Shown piece by piece: positions 14,646-24,759 of a stretch of DNA of 24,886 nt (its first letter is position 1; each line of letters begins with the position of its first letter). The DNA comes from Blastococcus sp. CT_GayMR20 (GTDB lineage Bacteria; Actinomycetota; Actinomycetes; Mycobacteriales; Geodermatophilaceae): NCBI RefSeq assembly GCF_004570345.1, contig NZ_SPQM01000071.1, positions 1 to 24,886 of the forward strand, read 5' to 3'. Below the pieces are notes generated by a model. The model saw only the letters and a program-made list of their open reading frames with translations, searched no databases and was not told the DNA's origin. A program made the translations under genes and the position numbers.

Positions 14646-15098
14646 ATGACGACGACGCCCCCGCTCGCTGATGTGCCGATCCGCTCCGCCGCCGACCTGA
14701 CCCGGCGCTGGACGCTGCTGCTCGACCCACCCGTCTTCGGCGTCCGCAGCCTCTGGCTGTGCTGGATCGGCACGGACGGACGGATGCTGCCGGTGGTCGT
14801 CCCGGTGGACGACCTTCCCGAGCTACCGGACGCCGCGCTGCTCCTGGGTCTGCGGCAGGTGAACGACGCGATCACCGAGTCACACCTGGACGGCGAGGGT
14901 CACCTCGCGATGGCGCTGTGCCGGCCGGGTGGTCCTGAGCTGACCGCGGACGACGACGAGTGGGCGGAGGAGTTCCGCTCGATGTTCGACGACGGCCAGA
15001 TCGACGGCACCTGGAGCCTGCACCTCGCCGCTGGCGGCACGGTCGTCCCCGTCGTGGACCTGCGGGCAGGACAGTCAGACAGCGACTCCCGTTCGTGA
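14646..15098 (+). CDS. Hypothetical cytoplasmic protein, 150 residues (right-arm copy)
   Basis: Same protein as at 9789-10241: LWLCWIGTDGRMLPVVVPVD core, acidic centre, no export signal, family not recognised. The ATG is preceded by sequence without a clear ribosome site. Downstream on the same strand lies the His-rich secreted protein. Confidence 0.7.
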   Translation: MTTTPPLADVPIRSAADLTRRWTLLLDPPVFGVRSLWLCWIGTDGRMLPVVVPVDDLPELPDAALLLGLRQVNDAITESHLDGEGHLAMALCRPGGPELTADDDEWAEEFRSMFDDGQIDGTWSLHLAAGGTVVPVVDLRAGQSDSDSRS

Positions 15099-15120
15099 CG
15101 ACTGGCGGAAGGGGCAAGGC

Positions 15121-15138
15121 GCCGGCGACGATGCCGGC
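15121..15138 (+). terminator. Weak hairpin after the 150-residue protein gene (right-arm copy)
   Basis: GCCGGC, loop gacgat, GCCGGC; mirror of 9749-9766. Short stem, no T-tract. Confidence 0.3.
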
Positions 15139-15160
15139 TGGAACGGCTCTGGACAGTTCT

Positions 15161-15176
15161 TGTGACCCACCTCACA
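15161..15176. promoter_or_regulatory. CRP/GlxR-like binding site (right-arm copy)
   Basis: TGTGA-CCCACC-TCACA; mirror of 9711-9726. It ends 90 bases before ATG 15267 and starts 62 bases after the upstream stop. Confidence 0.5.
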
Positions 15177-15218
15177 GTCTTCCGGGGGTCAGGGGGAGGC
15201 TCGGCAGGACCCTCCGAC

Positions 15219-15245
15219 GATCAGCACACCAAGGAGATGCTGATC
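15219..15245 (+). promoter_or_regulatory. 8-base inverted repeat in the leader of the His-rich gene (right-arm copy)
   Basis: GATCAGCA (15219-15226) and TGCTGATC (15238-15245) around loop caccaaggaga. The loop's AAGGAG directly abuts ATG 15237, too close to act as its ribosome site; the real one is AGGAG at 15255-15259. Confidence 0.45.
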
Positions 15246-15266
15246 CCCGATGCGAGGAGTCCAGCA

Positions 15267-15944
15267 ATGAATCGTTCCTCACGCGCAGCACTGGTGGCCG
15301 CGGCCGGCGCAACCCTGGTCTTGTCCACCTCGCCGGCTCTGGCCCATGGCGACTCCGAACACCGGAACGGCGAAGGGTACGTCCCGGTCGAGACCGTCAT
15401 CCCGGACTACTACGCCCCCTTTTCGGTGACCGACGCGTGCGGCGACCAGGACGTGCTCATCGAGACAGGCGATGTGCGGGGGGTGGTGATCCGCCAGACC
15501 GAGCTGCCCAATGGCACGCTCGTGCAGGACTACCGCGGAGGACTGACGCTGGACCTCACGCGCGAGGACGGCGCGACCATCGACGAGTTGGACGTCAGCG
15601 GCGACCTTCGCGAGGTGATCGCACCGGACGGGCTTTCAGCCGTCGTGACGCTCGAGGGACCGTCGGTGATCTTCCCGCTCCCCGGTGAGGAGTCGTTCTT
15701 CGATGACGAGGGCCTGCCGTACCTCGCCTTCTTCAAGCGGGGTGTCGTCACCCTGAACATCAGCCTCGATCCCGACACGGGGGAGACCGAGTCGTTCTCG
15801 GCCGAGGTCCACGCGCGGATTGTCGACCTGTGCAGGTGGTTCGACGGTCACCAGCGTCGTGCCCACCACCAGGACTACGGGCACGGGAACCGTCACGGCG
15901 GCGGACACGGGCACTGGGACGGGCACGGGCACGGGCACAAGTGA
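15267..15944 (+). CDS. Secreted protein with a His/Gly-rich tail (right-arm copy)
   Basis: Same 225-residue protein as at 8943-9620: signal peptide ending SPALA, two cysteines, and a C-terminal tail of repeated GHGH and GGGHGHW that probably binds transition metals. AGGAG with 7-base spacing fixes the start. Confidence 0.8.
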   Translation: MNRSSRAALVAAAGATLVLSTSPALAHGDSEHRNGEGYVPVETVIPDYYAPFSVTDACGDQDVLIETGDVRGVVIRQTELPNGTLVQDYRGGLTLDLTREDGATIDELDVSGDLREVIAPDGLSAVVTLEGPSVIFPLPGEESFFDDEGLPYLAFFKRGVVTLNISLDPDTGETESFSAEVHARIVDLCRWFDGHQRRAHHQDYGHGNRHGGGHGHWDGHGHGHK

Positions 15945-15984
15945 TCGCCCCACCCCCGGCGCGACCGCGCTGACCGTCGGGCGA

Positions 15985-16018
15985 GGGGGAGGGTGCGGTC
16001 ACCGCCGTCCCCTCCCCC
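15985..16018. terminator. Terminator hairpin between convergent genes (right-arm copy)
   Basis: gggggaggg (15985-15993) pairs with ccctccccc (16010-16018), between the His-rich gene and the convergent SGNH hydrolase gene. Confidence 0.5.
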
Positions 16019-16042
16019 AGCGTCCCCGTGGAGTGGGGTGGG

Positions 16043-16939
16043 TCAGTTCTTCACCACGGACAGGACGGCGTCGGCCAGCAGCCGCTGGCCCTCCTCGCTG
16101 GGGTGCACGTCGTTCGGCAGCACCAGCCCCGCTTCGACCGAACTGCCGCCGGCCGCGGTCGCCCGCGCCCGGAACGCCTCGTAGCCGTCGGCGACGTCCG
16201 CACCGTTCGCCTCGGCGATCTGGGCAATGCCGTCGCCGAGCACGCCCGTCGCGACGCCGAACGCGTCCGAGTAGTCCAGCGCGTAGTAGGTGACGACGAC
16301 GACCTGCCCGTCGTACTGCTCCCGCAGCCGCTTCAGGATGCCGTCGAGGTTCGTCTGGACGGTCTGCGCCAGCGCCTGCAGCTCGGCCGGGCTGGAGCAG
16401 CGGGCGGCCGTCGTCTGCTGGCAGATGAACGCGTCGTTGGCCCCGATCTGGACCGTCACCAGCTCGACCTCGGTGTCCTCCAGGGTGCTCAGCGCGAAGT
16501 CGAGCTGCGACTGGTCGAGCGTGTCGTAGAGGACGTGCAACGGATACGCGGTCCGGTACCCGAAGCCGGACCGCAGGCTGTTGTCGCACCCGTTGCTCTG
16601 CGCCTTGGTGTCCACGAAGCTCGCGGTCGTCTCCCCCGGGCAGGACGCGTTGATCACGTCGACCCCGAGCTCCTCGGCGACCAGCTCCGGATAGCCCACG
16701 AAGTTGTCCGCGTCGGAGAACTCGGCCGTCGCGCCGCCCCGGAAGCCGAACGGCACCGAGTCCCCCAGCGCCATATAGGTGCCCGCGCTCGGCTCGGTGG
16801 TCGGAGCCGCGACGCTGCTCGACGACTCCGCCGCCGACGACCCGCCGCCCGCCGAGCACGATGCGGTCGCGACCAGGCAGGTCGCGGTCACCAGTCCCAC
16901 GGTCAGACGGCGGAACCGGGCGGTGGAGGAAGTGCGCAC
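16043..16939 (-). CDS. SGNH/GDSL-family hydrolase, probable lipoprotein (right-arm copy)
   Basis: Same 298-residue protein as at 7948-8844: probable lipid anchor at Cys28, Ser61 in LGDS, Asn168 in GAND, His279 in NDVHPSEEG with Asn at the usual Asp position. GTG start without a clear ribosome site. Confidence 0.85.
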   Translation of the reverse strand: MRTSSTARFRRLTVGLVTATCLVATASCSAGGGSSAAESSSSVAAPTTEPSAGTYMALGDSVPFGFRGGATAEFSDADNFVGYPELVAEELGVDVINASCPGETTASFVDTKAQSNGCDNSLRSGFGYRTAYPLHVLYDTLDQSQLDFALSTLEDTEVELVTVQIGANDAFICQQTTAARCSSPAELQALAQTVQTNLDGILKRLREQYDGQVVVVTYYALDYSDAFGVATGVLGDGIAQIAEANGADVADGYEAFRARATAAGGSSVEAGLVLPNDVHPSEEGQRLLADAVLSVVKN

Positions 16940-16968
16940 GCGTACTTGCTATCAGGAGACCGATCGGG

Positions 16969-17009
16969 CGGCGTGGCCACCGAGCCGGATGCGCTCGGCG
17001 GCCACGCCG
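16969..17009 (-). terminator. Strong hairpin terminator (right-arm copy)
   Basis: 17-base-pair stem and 7-base loop just downstream of the SMP-30-like gene; mirror of 7878-7918. Confidence 0.75.
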
Positions 17010-17013
17010 GTCC

Positions 17014-18078
17014 TCACTCCTGCCAGACCTGCGGGAGCGCCTCGGCTTCGGCCTCGAACATCAGGATCGAGATGCCCTCCGGCCCGCCGGCGGTGATGTA
17101 GCCGTCGTTCGTCCCCGGTCGGATCGCCACGTTGGTCGTGGTCGGGAACCGGGTCGGACCGTCGCCACCCGCGGGCTCCACCGTGGTGACGGGGTTACCG
17201 GCCTTGTCGAACACCTCGACGCGTCCGCCGAAGTACATCGCCTGGTAGACGTTGCCGTCGGCGTCGACCGTCAGGGAGTCCGCGAGCCCGCCGCTGAGGT
17301 TCGCGTACACGCTCACCCCCGCACCCGGCGCCCAGTCGTTGATGGCGATCCCGGTCTCGTCGAGGTCGAGCGCCAGCAGCCGGTTGGCGAGGTGCTCGCT
17401 CACCCAGAGCCGCCGTCCGTCAGGGCTGAGCGCGACGCCGTTGGGATGGGCGAGTCCGCCGGTCACCAGCGTCTGGGTCCCGACTGCGTCCACGTGGATG
17501 ACCCGGCCGGTGGGCTCGAGGATGTTCCCCTGCATGTCGGTGTAGAAGAACCCGCCCTTGCCGTCCATCACGACGTCGTCCGGGTAGATCTTGGTGCCCT
17601 CGAAGTCGGCGATGAGTGTCTCCACGCCCGTCCCGTCCGGATTCATCCGGAGGATCCGTCCCGCGCCGATGGTCGGGTTGAGGAAGTCGGACATGACGAA
17701 GCGCCCCTCCTCGTCGATGTCGAGGGAGGCGATCACGCTGGAGGCGTCGTTGTAGATCGGCGTCACCTCCTTGGTGTCGACGTCGACCTCGTAGACCTTG
17801 TTGCCCTCCGCGTCCCCGAAGGCGCTGACGAAGACGAGGTTGCCCTCCGGGGTGAAGGCCGGGCCCTCGGGAACCGGCGCCGCCGCCCCCTCTGCGGGCG
17901 CGCCGAGGATGCCGTGGATCCACGGGTGCGCCACGACGTCGCCGTGACCGTGGCCGTTCGAGTGGCCCGGAGGTTCCGCCTGGCCGTTGCTGCCGGTGAG
18001 GACGACGAGGAGGCCGACCGCGGCTGCGACGCCGACGGCCGAGCCGGCGGACCGCCGGCGCAAGGAGGATTTCGTCAT
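17014..18078 (-). CDS. Exported SMP-30/gluconolactonase-like protein (right-arm copy)
   Basis: Same 354-residue protein as at 6809-7873: signal peptide, HSNGHGHGD at the mature start, and propeller metal-ligand candidates Glu71, Asn213 and Asp267. Likely an extracellular lactonase of unknown substrate. Confidence 0.82.
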   Translation of the reverse strand: MTKSSLRRRSAGSAVGVAAAVGLLVVLTGSNGQAEPPGHSNGHGHGDVVAHPWIHGILGAPAEGAAAPVPEGPAFTPEGNLVFVSAFGDAEGNKVYEVDVDTKEVTPIYNDASSVIASLDIDEEGRFVMSDFLNPTIGAGRILRMNPDGTGVETLIADFEGTKIYPDDVVMDGKGGFFYTDMQGNILEPTGRVIHVDAVGTQTLVTGGLAHPNGVALSPDGRRLWVSEHLANRLLALDLDETGIAINDWAPGAGVSVYANLSGGLADSLTVDADGNVYQAMYFGGRVEVFDKAGNPVTTVEPAGGDGPTRFPTTTNVAIRPGTNDGYITAGGPEGISILMFEAEAEALPQVWQE

Positions 18079-18260
18079 GGATGAGCTCGCTCTTCTCCTG
18101 GGGAGGCCGGCCCCCGAGCCCGGCAATGACCCGCGTCACGGTAGGGAGAGCGCCGTCCGTGTGTCCAGGATTTCTTCGAACTATTATCATCGTTGCAGGT
18201 CGGTCGGGCGTGTCGACCCATGACGAAACCGACGACATTGCATGCGTCGGCGTCGGACGG
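18079..18260. promoter_or_regulatory. Intergenic region with an A/T-rich patch (right-arm copy)
   Basis: Mirror of 6627-6808. The A/T-rich patch is at 18168-18190, with ATTATC (GATAAT on the minus strand) at 18183-18188 as a possible -10 for the SMP-30-like gene. Confidence 0.35.
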
Positions 18261-19403
18261 TCAGTCCACGAAGGCAGGGCGGCGCGGATCGAAGAGGCCG
18301 ATCGGCTGCGTCGTCGTCCCCTCCGTGGCGAGGTCGGCCAGGATCTCGCCCACCACAGGGACGAACTTGAAGCCGTGGCCGGAGAAACCGCAGGCGACGG
18401 TGACCTGCTCGTGGTGCGGGTGCGTCGCGATCACGAAGTGCTCGTCCGGCGTGGTCGTGTACATGCACGCAGCGGCGGTGAGGAACCGCCCGGGCAGAGT
18501 CGGCAGGATCCTGCCGACGTCCGTGGCGATGAACGCGACCTCGTCGGGGTGCACCTCCCGGTCGAGGGTATCGGGCGTCGTCACGGCACCGTGCCGGAAG
18601 AACGCCACCTTCGCGCCACCGTCCGGGCCGTCGATGGCCGGGAAGCCGTAGAGCTGGCGCTCCGGCCCGCCATGGATCCAGATCGGGTGACGGTCGGGGG
18701 CGTACGGGCCGACGCCGCCCTCGGGCTGGAACCAGTACATGACCTGCCGCTCGACGGTGAGCGGCAGGCCGAGGTCCGCGAGCAGCACGGGCGCCCACGC
18801 GCCGGGGCAGATGACCAGGCGGCCGGCGGTGTAGGTGTCCGCCGCTGTGGTCACCCGCACACCGCCGTCCGCCGTCGCCGACCACTGCAGCGCCGGCTCG
18901 TCGAAGTGCAGGTCCGCGCCACGCCGCGCGGCCAGCGACAGGTGGGCGGCCACGGTCGCCTCCGGCCGCACGAACCCGGCGGCGTCCTCGTACAACCCCA
19001 CCTCGTCGTCCGCCGGGGTCAGCGTGGGGAACCGCCGGCGCATCTCCGTCCCGTCGAGGACGTCGTGCGGCAGATTCCACTGCTGGGCCGAGCGCAGGCT
19101 GCCCGCCACCGTCAGCGAGTCCGGCCGGCCGAAGTAGAGGCCGCCGGTGAGGGTCATCAGGTCGACCCCGGAGTCGGTCTCCAGCTGCTCCCACAGCTCG
19201 TAGGCCCGCAGCAGCAGCGGCACGTACGCGGGGTCCTCGAAGTACGACTGGCGGATGATCCGGGACCCGCCGTGGCTCGACCCGAGGGCGTGCGCCGCGC
19301 CGAAGCGCTCCAGACCGAGCACCCGCTGCCCGCGGCCGGCCAGGTGCGCGGCCGCCGCGCTGCCCATGCCCCCGAGCCCGAGGACGACCACGTCGTAGGT
19401 CAT
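18261..19403 (-). CDS. FAD-dependent N-methyl amino acid oxidase (right-arm copy)
   Basis: Same 380-residue sarcosine/N-methyltryptophan-oxidase-like flavoenzyme as at 5484-6626: [24 protein letters not shown], Lys265, Phe269 and Cys313 for covalent FAD. Its start is 4 bases from the stop of the AlaX-like gene. Confidence 0.87.
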   Translation of the reverse strand: MTYDVVVLGLGGMGSAAAAHLAGRGQRVLGLERFGAAHALGSSHGGSRIIRQSYFEDPAYVPLLLRAYELWEQLETDSGVDLMTLTGGLYFGRPDSLTVAGSLRSAQQWNLPHDVLDGTEMRRRFPTLTPADDEVGLYEDAAGFVRPEATVAAHLSLAARRGADLHFDEPALQWSATADGGVRVTTAADTYTAGRLVICPGAWAPVLLADLGLPLTVERQVMYWFQPEGGVGPYAPDRHPIWIHGGPERQLYGFPAIDGPDGGAKVAFFRHGAVTTPDTLDREVHPDEVAFIATDVGRILPTLPGRFLTAAACMYTTTPDEHFVIATHPHHEQVTVACGFSGHGFKFVPVVGEILADLATEGTTTQPIGLFDPRRPAFVD

Positions 19404-19407
19404 GCGC

Positions 19408-20148
19408 TCAGACGATCCGGATGCGGAGCCGGCGGAAACCACGCCCCTTGTTCTCCATCTTCACGACCTCGACGCGGCCGACCATCGAGGTCGAGGCCAC
19501 GTGCGTGCCGCCGTCCGCCTGCGTGTCGAGACCGACGATGTCGACGATCCGCACCTCCTCGATGTCCGGCGGCAGGAGATTGGTCGCTGTCCGGATGATG
19601 TCGGGGATGGCGAACGCCTCCTCGCGCGGCAGCGTCTTCACCTCGATCGGCCGGTCGGCGGCGATCTCGGCGTTGACCCGCTCGGCGACGCGCTCCTTGA
19701 AGTCCGGTGGGACCTCGGCCAGGTCGAAGTCCATCCGCGCGGTCAGGGGCTCCATGTTGCCGCCGGTCACGAGCGCCCCGAAGTCCCGGAAGACGACGCC
19801 GGTGAGCACGTGGAGCCCGGAGTGGGTCCGCATGAGCTGGGTGCGCCGCTCGTCGTCCAGAGCGCCCCGGACGGCGGTGCCCGGAGGCGGTACCGGGTCG
19901 CCCTCGACCGGGATCAGGTACAGCTCGTCGCCCCTGCGCGTGCCGGCGATGCGGGTGCGGACCCCGCCCCACAGCAGCACGCCCTCGTCCGGTGGCTGCC
20001 CGCCGCCGCCGGGGTAGAACGCCGACCGGTCGAGCACGATCCCCTGCTCCGGGTCTGCGGACAGCACCGTCGCGTCCCATTCGCGCACGGTGGAATCGGC
20101 GAGGTCCAGGCGGCGGGTGTGCCCGTGTCGGTCCGTCTCGGTGGTCAC
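19408..20148 (-). CDS. AlaX-type alanyl-tRNA editing protein (right-arm copy)
   Basis: Same 246-residue protein as at 4739-5479: GGGGQP motif, HSGLH zinc motif, DGGTHV with Asp212 at the usual Cys position. GTG start at 20148 with a weak ribosome site. Confidence 0.85.
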   Translation of the reverse strand: MTTETDRHGHTRRLDLADSTVREWDATVLSADPEQGIVLDRSAFYPGGGGQPPDEGVLLWGGVRTRIAGTRRGDELYLIPVEGDPVPPPGTAVRGALDDERRTQLMRTHSGLHVLTGVVFRDFGALVTGGNMEPLTARMDFDLAEVPPDFKERVAERVNAEIAADRPIEVKTLPREEAFAIPDIIRTATNLLPPDIEEVRIVDIVGLDTQADGGTHVASTSMVGRVEVVKMENKGRGFRRLRIRIV

Positions 20149-20214
20149 GTCGGCATCGTGCCTCGCGGTACGCGGACGGCGACAGGTCCTCCGGACGGCA
20201 GTGGACTGAAACCG

Positions 20215-20244
20215 TTGACCTCGGCGACCGGCGGCGAGGACAGT
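20215..20244 (+). promoter_or_regulatory. Candidate promoter for the ABM-like gene (right-arm copy)
   Basis: TTGACC at 20215-20220, 18-base spacer, GACAGT at 20239-20244; mirror of 4643-4672. Confidence 0.25.
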
Positions 20245-20298
20245 CGGTGAGGCGGCGGTGCCGCAGGGGCGCCGCCGGCACTGGAAGGGAGCCGCGGC

Positions 20299-20919
20299 AT
20301 GTACGCCCGTTCCACCACCGTGCGGGGCGCGCCCGAGGCCGTCGACGACGGGATCGCGTACGTCCGCGACGAGGTGATGCCTGCCGTCGAGCACATGGAC
20401 GGCTGTGTGGGCCTGTCGATGATGTGCGACCGGGCTTCGGGCCGGAGCATCGTCACGACCGCCTGGGCCGACGGCGAGGCGATGCGCCGCAGCGCCGAGA
20501 GGGTGCAGACGATGCGGCAGCAGGCCGCGGAGACGATGCGAGGCAACGCCGAGGTCGAGGAGTGGGAGATCGCGTTCCTGCACCGCACGCGCCAGACCGA
20601 CGACGGCGCCTGCGCCCGAGTCGTGTGGAGCCGCTGCGACCCGGGCCGCATGGATCGGATGATCGACACCTACCGGATGGGCATGCTCGCGCGGGTCGAG
20701 GAGCTCCCCGGCTTCTGCAGCGTCAGCGTCATGCTCGACCGCGCGAAGGGCCGGGTGGTCAGGGCGTCGGTCTACGACGACCGCGACGCCATGAACCGCT
20801 CGCAGGAGCAGGCCATGACCCTGCGCCGGGACTTCCACCGCCAGACAGGCATGGAGGCCATCGAGGTCGCCGAGTTCGACCTGGTGCTGGCGCACCTGCG
20901 CGTCCCCGAGACCGTCTGA
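20299..20919 (+). CDS. Tandem ABM-like domain protein (right-arm copy)
   Basis: Same 206-residue two-repeat protein as at 3968-4588. GGAAGGGAG about 7 bases before ATG 20299 makes this one of the best-supported starts in the window. Cytoplasmic; activity unknown. Confidence 0.75.
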   Translation: MYARSTTVRGAPEAVDDGIAYVRDEVMPAVEHMDGCVGLSMMCDRASGRSIVTTAWADGEAMRRSAERVQTMRQQAAETMRGNAEVEEWEIAFLHRTRQTDDGACARVVWSRCDPGRMDRMIDTYRMGMLARVEELPGFCSVSVMLDRAKGRVVRASVYDDRDAMNRSQEQAMTLRRDFHRQTGMEAIEVAEFDLVLAHLRVPETV

Positions 20920-20928
20920 GGCCCCCGG

Positions 20929-21090
20929 TCAGTCGGTGGGGTGCGAGGGTGCGACCGGCTCCCGCGCGTTCTGCGCCGCCGCGGAGGCGAGGACGTCCAG
21001 GTCGAGCCATTCGAGGAGGAACTTCGAGCCGTAGACCTCGACGACGCTGGCCTCGTCGGGGAGCGGCCTGCGTGCGGGGCTGGCGGTCAT
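20929..21090 (-). CDS. Very small hypothetical protein (right-arm copy)
   Basis: Same 53-residue ORF as at 3797-3958, with VVEVYGSKFLLEWLDLD core; start uncertain (alternatives at 21147 and 21177). Confidence 0.4.
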   Translation of the reverse strand: MTASPARRPLPDEASVVEVYGSKFLLEWLDLDVLASAAAQNAREPVAPSHPTD

Positions 21091-21236
21091 GCGCACATGC
21101 CACCACCGCAACGTGACGGTTCGATGCCCGTCGTGGGTCGAGGACATGACGTCCCGTCTGCTTCGCGGGCAGCGCACCGGCGCGGGTCAGGGCATCCTTC
21201 ACCTGACGCATCCCCGACCAGCTCAGGACGGACACC

Positions 21237-22445
21237 GTGACGCCTGATCCGGAGCCGACAGCGGAGAAACGCGGCCGCCACGCCCGCGCGGACGACGACG
21301 CCGACGAGCCCACCGAGCGATCGTCGGCGGCACCCGCCGACGACTCGTCGTCCTCACCCAAGCCCTCCGGCGGAGCCACGGCGACGTCGACCGCAGCTCC
21401 CCCGACGGACGCGCCTCCCCAGGAAGAGAAGCCACCGAAGGACGACGCCCCGAAGACCGCCGCGGCGCCGCCGGCCGACCCCCGTCCTCCCCGGCCCTCC
21501 GACGCCCGTCCGGACGAGGAACCGAAGCCGCGGTCCGGCGGCCACTCGATCGGCCACCACCCGGCCGGCTTCCCGCTGGTCCTCAGCGCCGCGCTGGTGA
21601 CCGGGCTCGGCCTCGTGCCCCTGCTGCTCGACCACCTGACCTTCGACATCGCCACCCGGGCGGCGCGGTCCGCCCGCAGCGCCGCGACGTCCTGGCCGGC
21701 CGGCGGCGAACCGTGGTTCTGGCCCGACTGGCTGGCGACCACGGCGGGGATCACCGCCGTCGTCGTCCTCGTCCTGGCGCTGGTGGGTCTGCGGATCCGG
21801 GACCTCGTCGTCCTCGTCCTCGCCGGAGTGCTGACCGTGACGACGGCGCGCGCCGCCTGGGCGACCCTCGACGTCGTCAACTCCCGGCTCTGGGCACTCC
21901 TGCCGGTCTGCGCCGTCTGCGTCCTGGCCTTCGGGCTCGCCGCCACCGCGGCCGCCCGGTTCCGCTCGCCCCGCGACGACAGCGGGGGCGCCGGCGGCGG
22001 CGGTGGGGCGGCCGGCGTCCTCGTCGGCGGATGGCTGATCGTCGTGCTGCTGCTGTTCGCCGGCGCGGCCATCGCCAGCAGCGCGGAGACGAACGCCGTC
22101 GGAGCGGCCGGCCCACCGCAGGACGTGCCCGGCCTCTTGAGCATCCGAGCGGCCGACGCCGCCGAGCTCGGAGACCTCCGCGGCTCCTGGGTGCCGCAGC
22201 TCGCCGCCGCGCAGGTGGGCGGCGACGACGACGCCGGCGCGTCCGCCTTCGCCGTCCGCCACGTCGACCTGGCGGGGCGCCTGCCGGCGCTGCTGGTCCG
22301 CGGCGACGACATCGGCGCGGCCGACCTCGACGACACCTGGTGGCTCACCCTCGGCCGGCAGACCTTCGCCTCGGACGCCGAGGTGCAGGCGTGGTGCACC
22401 GGGAACGGCATCGCGGAGTGCACGCCGCGACAGGTGGCCGACTGA
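21237..22445 (+). CDS. Membrane protein with acidic/proline-rich N-tail (right-arm copy)
   Basis: Same 402-residue protein as at 2442-3650: disordered acidic N-terminal 110 residues, five predicted helices, extracytoplasmic C-domain with GSWVPQL and Cys387/Cys395. GTG start with AGGA about 8 bases upstream. Confidence 0.8.
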   Translation: MTPDPEPTAEKRGRHARADDDADEPTERSSAAPADDSSSSPKPSGGATATSTAAPPTDAPPQEEKPPKDDAPKTAAAPPADPRPPRPSDARPDEEPKPRSGGHSIGHHPAGFPLVLSAALVTGLGLVPLLLDHLTFDIATRAARSARSAATSWPAGGEPWFWPDWLATTAGITAVVVLVLALVGLRIRDLVVLVLAGVLTVTTARAAWATLDVVNSRLWALLPVCAVCVLAFGLAATAAARFRSPRDDSGGAGGGGGAAGVLVGGWLIVVLLLFAGAAIASSAETNAVGAAGPPQDVPGLLSIRAADAAELGDLRGSWVPQLAAAQVGGDDDAGASAFAVRHVDLAGRLPALLVRGDDIGAADLDDTWWLTLGRQTFASDAEVQAWCTGNGIAECTPRQVAD

Positions 22446-22449
22446 CCGG

Positions 22450-23523
22450 TCAGACCACCCGGGTCAGCGCCGGCCAGAGACCGTCCCCGCCCTTGGCGAG
22501 AACGCCCGCGCCCAGCACGCGCGACCAGGCCAGGTCGCTGCCGGCCTCGTCCCGCCATGACCAGAGCCGCCGCGTCAGGTGGTGCAGCTTGTGCTCCTGG
22601 GTGAAACCGATCGCGCCGTGCACCTGGTGCGCTTGCTTCGCGACGACCTCGACGGCGATCCCGGCCCGCACCTTCGCGGCCGCGGCGGCCAGGGAGAAGT
22701 CCGGCGACGCGTGCTCCAGGGCGTGGACCGCGGCATCCGTCAGCGCCGTCACCGCGGTCACCTCGCCGGCCATCTCCGCGAGCTCCATCTGGATCGCCTG
22801 GAACTTGCCGAGCGGCCGGCCGAACTGCACCCGCTCCCCCGCGTACTGCACCGTCCACTCGAGCACCCGCTCCAGCACCGCGGCCAGCTGCACCGCCCGG
22901 GCCAACGCGAACCGCGCCCGCACCTCGTCGGCCTGAGCCTGGGTCAGCAGCGCACCCGACGCCGGGGCGGCGTCCAGGACGAGCGAGCCGCGGGGTTCCC
23001 CGGCCAGGTTGAAGGCGTCGGTCGCCGCCATCCCCGAGGCGTCGATCAGCGCCAGCACCGATCCCTCGATGCCCGCCGGTGCCGGCGCCAGGAGCACCAC
23101 GCCCGTCGCCACGCCGGCCCACGCCACGTCGGTCGCCGTCCCGGTCAGGGCGAAGCGGCCCGGGCCGTCGCCGTTGTCGACCGGGTGCACGGTCACCGCG
23201 TCGGCGACCGCGAACGTCAGCGGCGCCTCCGGCGACGGGAGGTCCAGGTCCACCGCGAGCAGCGCCGGCCCGGCCACGAGCAGCTGCTCGGCCACCGGCA
23301 CCGCACCCGCGCCCGCAGCCAGGGTCCGGACGATCGCCACCGCGTCGGCGAGCTCACCGCCCGAGCCACCCGCCTCCTCCGGCAGGCCGACGCCGGTCAG
23401 GCCCGCCTCGGCCAGCGCCGTCCAGAGGCCGGCGTCCCAGCGCCGCTCCGGCGTCAGCACGAACGGCTCGAAGCCGGTGAGGATGTCCCGGACGGTCCCG
23501 ACCACCAGGTCCTGATCGCTCAT
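22450..23523 (-). CDS. Acyl-CoA dehydrogenase-like partner subunit (right-arm copy)
   Basis: Same 357-residue protein as at 1364-2437: VQFGRPLGKFQAIQ and HGAIGFTQEH motifs, degenerate N-terminal flavin loop, no Glu at the helix carrying the partner's catalytic residue. Overlaps the partner gene by 4 bases. Confidence 0.85.
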   Translation of the reverse strand: MSDQDLVVGTVRDILTGFEPFVLTPERRWDAGLWTALAEAGLTGVGLPEEAGGSGGELADAVAIVRTLAAGAGAVPVAEQLLVAGPALLAVDLDLPSPEAPLTFAVADAVTVHPVDNGDGPGRFALTGTATDVAWAGVATGVVLLAPAPAGIEGSVLALIDASGMAATDAFNLAGEPRGSLVLDAAPASGALLTQAQADEVRARFALARAVQLAAVLERVLEWTVQYAGERVQFGRPLGKFQAIQMELAEMAGEVTAVTALTDAAVHALEHASPDFSLAAAAAKVRAGIAVEVVAKQAHQVHGAIGFTQEHKLHHLTRRLWSWRDEAGSDLAWSRVLGAGVLAKGGDGLWPALTRVV

Positions 23524-24680
23524 CGCAGGCCCAGTCCGCGCGCCACGATCCCCCGCAGGATCTCATTCGTCCCGCCGCGCAGCGTGTAGCCCGGCGCGTG
23601 CAGCTGCGCCTCCGCCAGCGCCCTCCCGAGCGGATCCGGCGACTCCAGGGACGGCGTCACGTCGATCACCTTCCGGATCTCCTCGATGACGTCGCCCTCG
23701 AACGTCGTCCCCACGTCCTTCACCAGCGCGGCCGGGATGTTCGGCAACTCCCCCCGGTCCAGCGCCGCCGCGATCCGCAGCGACATCTGCCGCAGCGCCA
23801 GCAGCCGGGCGGAGATCCGGCCCAGCGCGGCCAGCGCCGCGGGGTCCGGCGACGCGGCCACCCGGCGGCCGAATTCGGCGACAAGTGGATATGTCGACAA
23901 GAAGCGTTCCGGGCCCGACCGCTCGAAGGCGAGCTCGGCGGTCACCTGGTGCCAGCCGTTGCCCTCCTCGCCCAGCAGCATGTCCCCAGGGACGACGACG
24001 TCGTCGAACACCACCTCGTTGAAGTGGTGGCCACCGTCCAGGATGCGGATCGGGTTGATCGTGATCCCCGGCAGCGACAAGTCGACGAGCAGCTGCGACA
24101 TGCCGGCGTGCCGGTGCGCCCGGTCCGCCGGCGAGGTGCGCACCAGCACGATCCCGAAGTGCGAGGTGTGCGCGTTCGACGTCCAGACCTTGGCGCCGCT
24201 GACGACCCAGTCACCGGCCTCGTTCCGCGTCGCCTTCGTGCGGATCGAGGCGAGATCGGAGCCGGAGTCCGGCTCGCTCATCCCGATGACGAAGAAGCAC
24301 TCCCCCGCCGCGATCCGCGGCAGGATCTCGCGTCGCTGCTTCTCGCTGCCGTAGCTGAGCAGGTTCGGCCCCGACTGCCGGTCGGCGATCCAGTGCGCGG
24401 CCACCGGGGCCCCGGCGGCCAGCAGTTCCTCGGTGACCGCGTAGCGCTCCATCGCCGACCGCTCGTGCCCGCCGTACTCCTTGGGCCAGGTCATGCCGAG
24501 CCAGCCCCGCTGCCCCAGCTTGCGCGAGAACTCCGGATCGACGCCGGACAGCCAGGTGTCCACGTGCGTGGAGAAGGTGCCGGCCGCCAGCTCGGCGGCG
24601 AGGAACTCGCGCACCTCGTGCCGGACCTGCTCAGCCGCCTCCGACCGCGGCGCGGGTGTCAACGTCAACGAACGGCTCAT
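23520..24680 (-). CDS. Acyl-CoA dehydrogenase, likely catalytic subunit (right-arm copy)
   Basis: Same 386-residue protein as at 207-1367: MSEPDSGSDLASIRT flavin loop, candidate catalytic Glu253, GGTNEILRG C-terminus. ATG at 24680; electrons would go to the ETF encoded just upstream. Confidence 0.9.
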   Translation of the reverse strand: MSRSLTLTPAPRSEAAEQVRHEVREFLAAELAAGTFSTHVDTWLSGVDPEFSRKLGQRGWLGMTWPKEYGGHERSAMERYAVTEELLAAGAPVAAHWIADRQSGPNLLSYGSEKQRREILPRIAAGECFFVIGMSEPDSGSDLASIRTKATRNEAGDWVVSGAKVWTSNAHTSHFGIVLVRTSPADRAHRHAGMSQLLVDLSLPGITINPIRILDGGHHFNEVVFDDVVVPGDMLLGEEGNGWHQVTAELAFERSGPERFLSTYPLVAEFGRRVAASPDPAALAALGRISARLLALRQMSLRIAAALDRGELPNIPAALVKDVGTTFEGDVIEEIRKVIDVTPSLESPDPLGRALAEAQLHAPGYTLRGGTNEILRGIVARGLGLR

Positions 24681-24759
24681 GCGGATCCCCACGTCGGTGT
24701 GGCATTGCTCGGCTCGGTTCTACAGGGCCGGGCACCGACCTGCCGCACGGGCTGCTCCC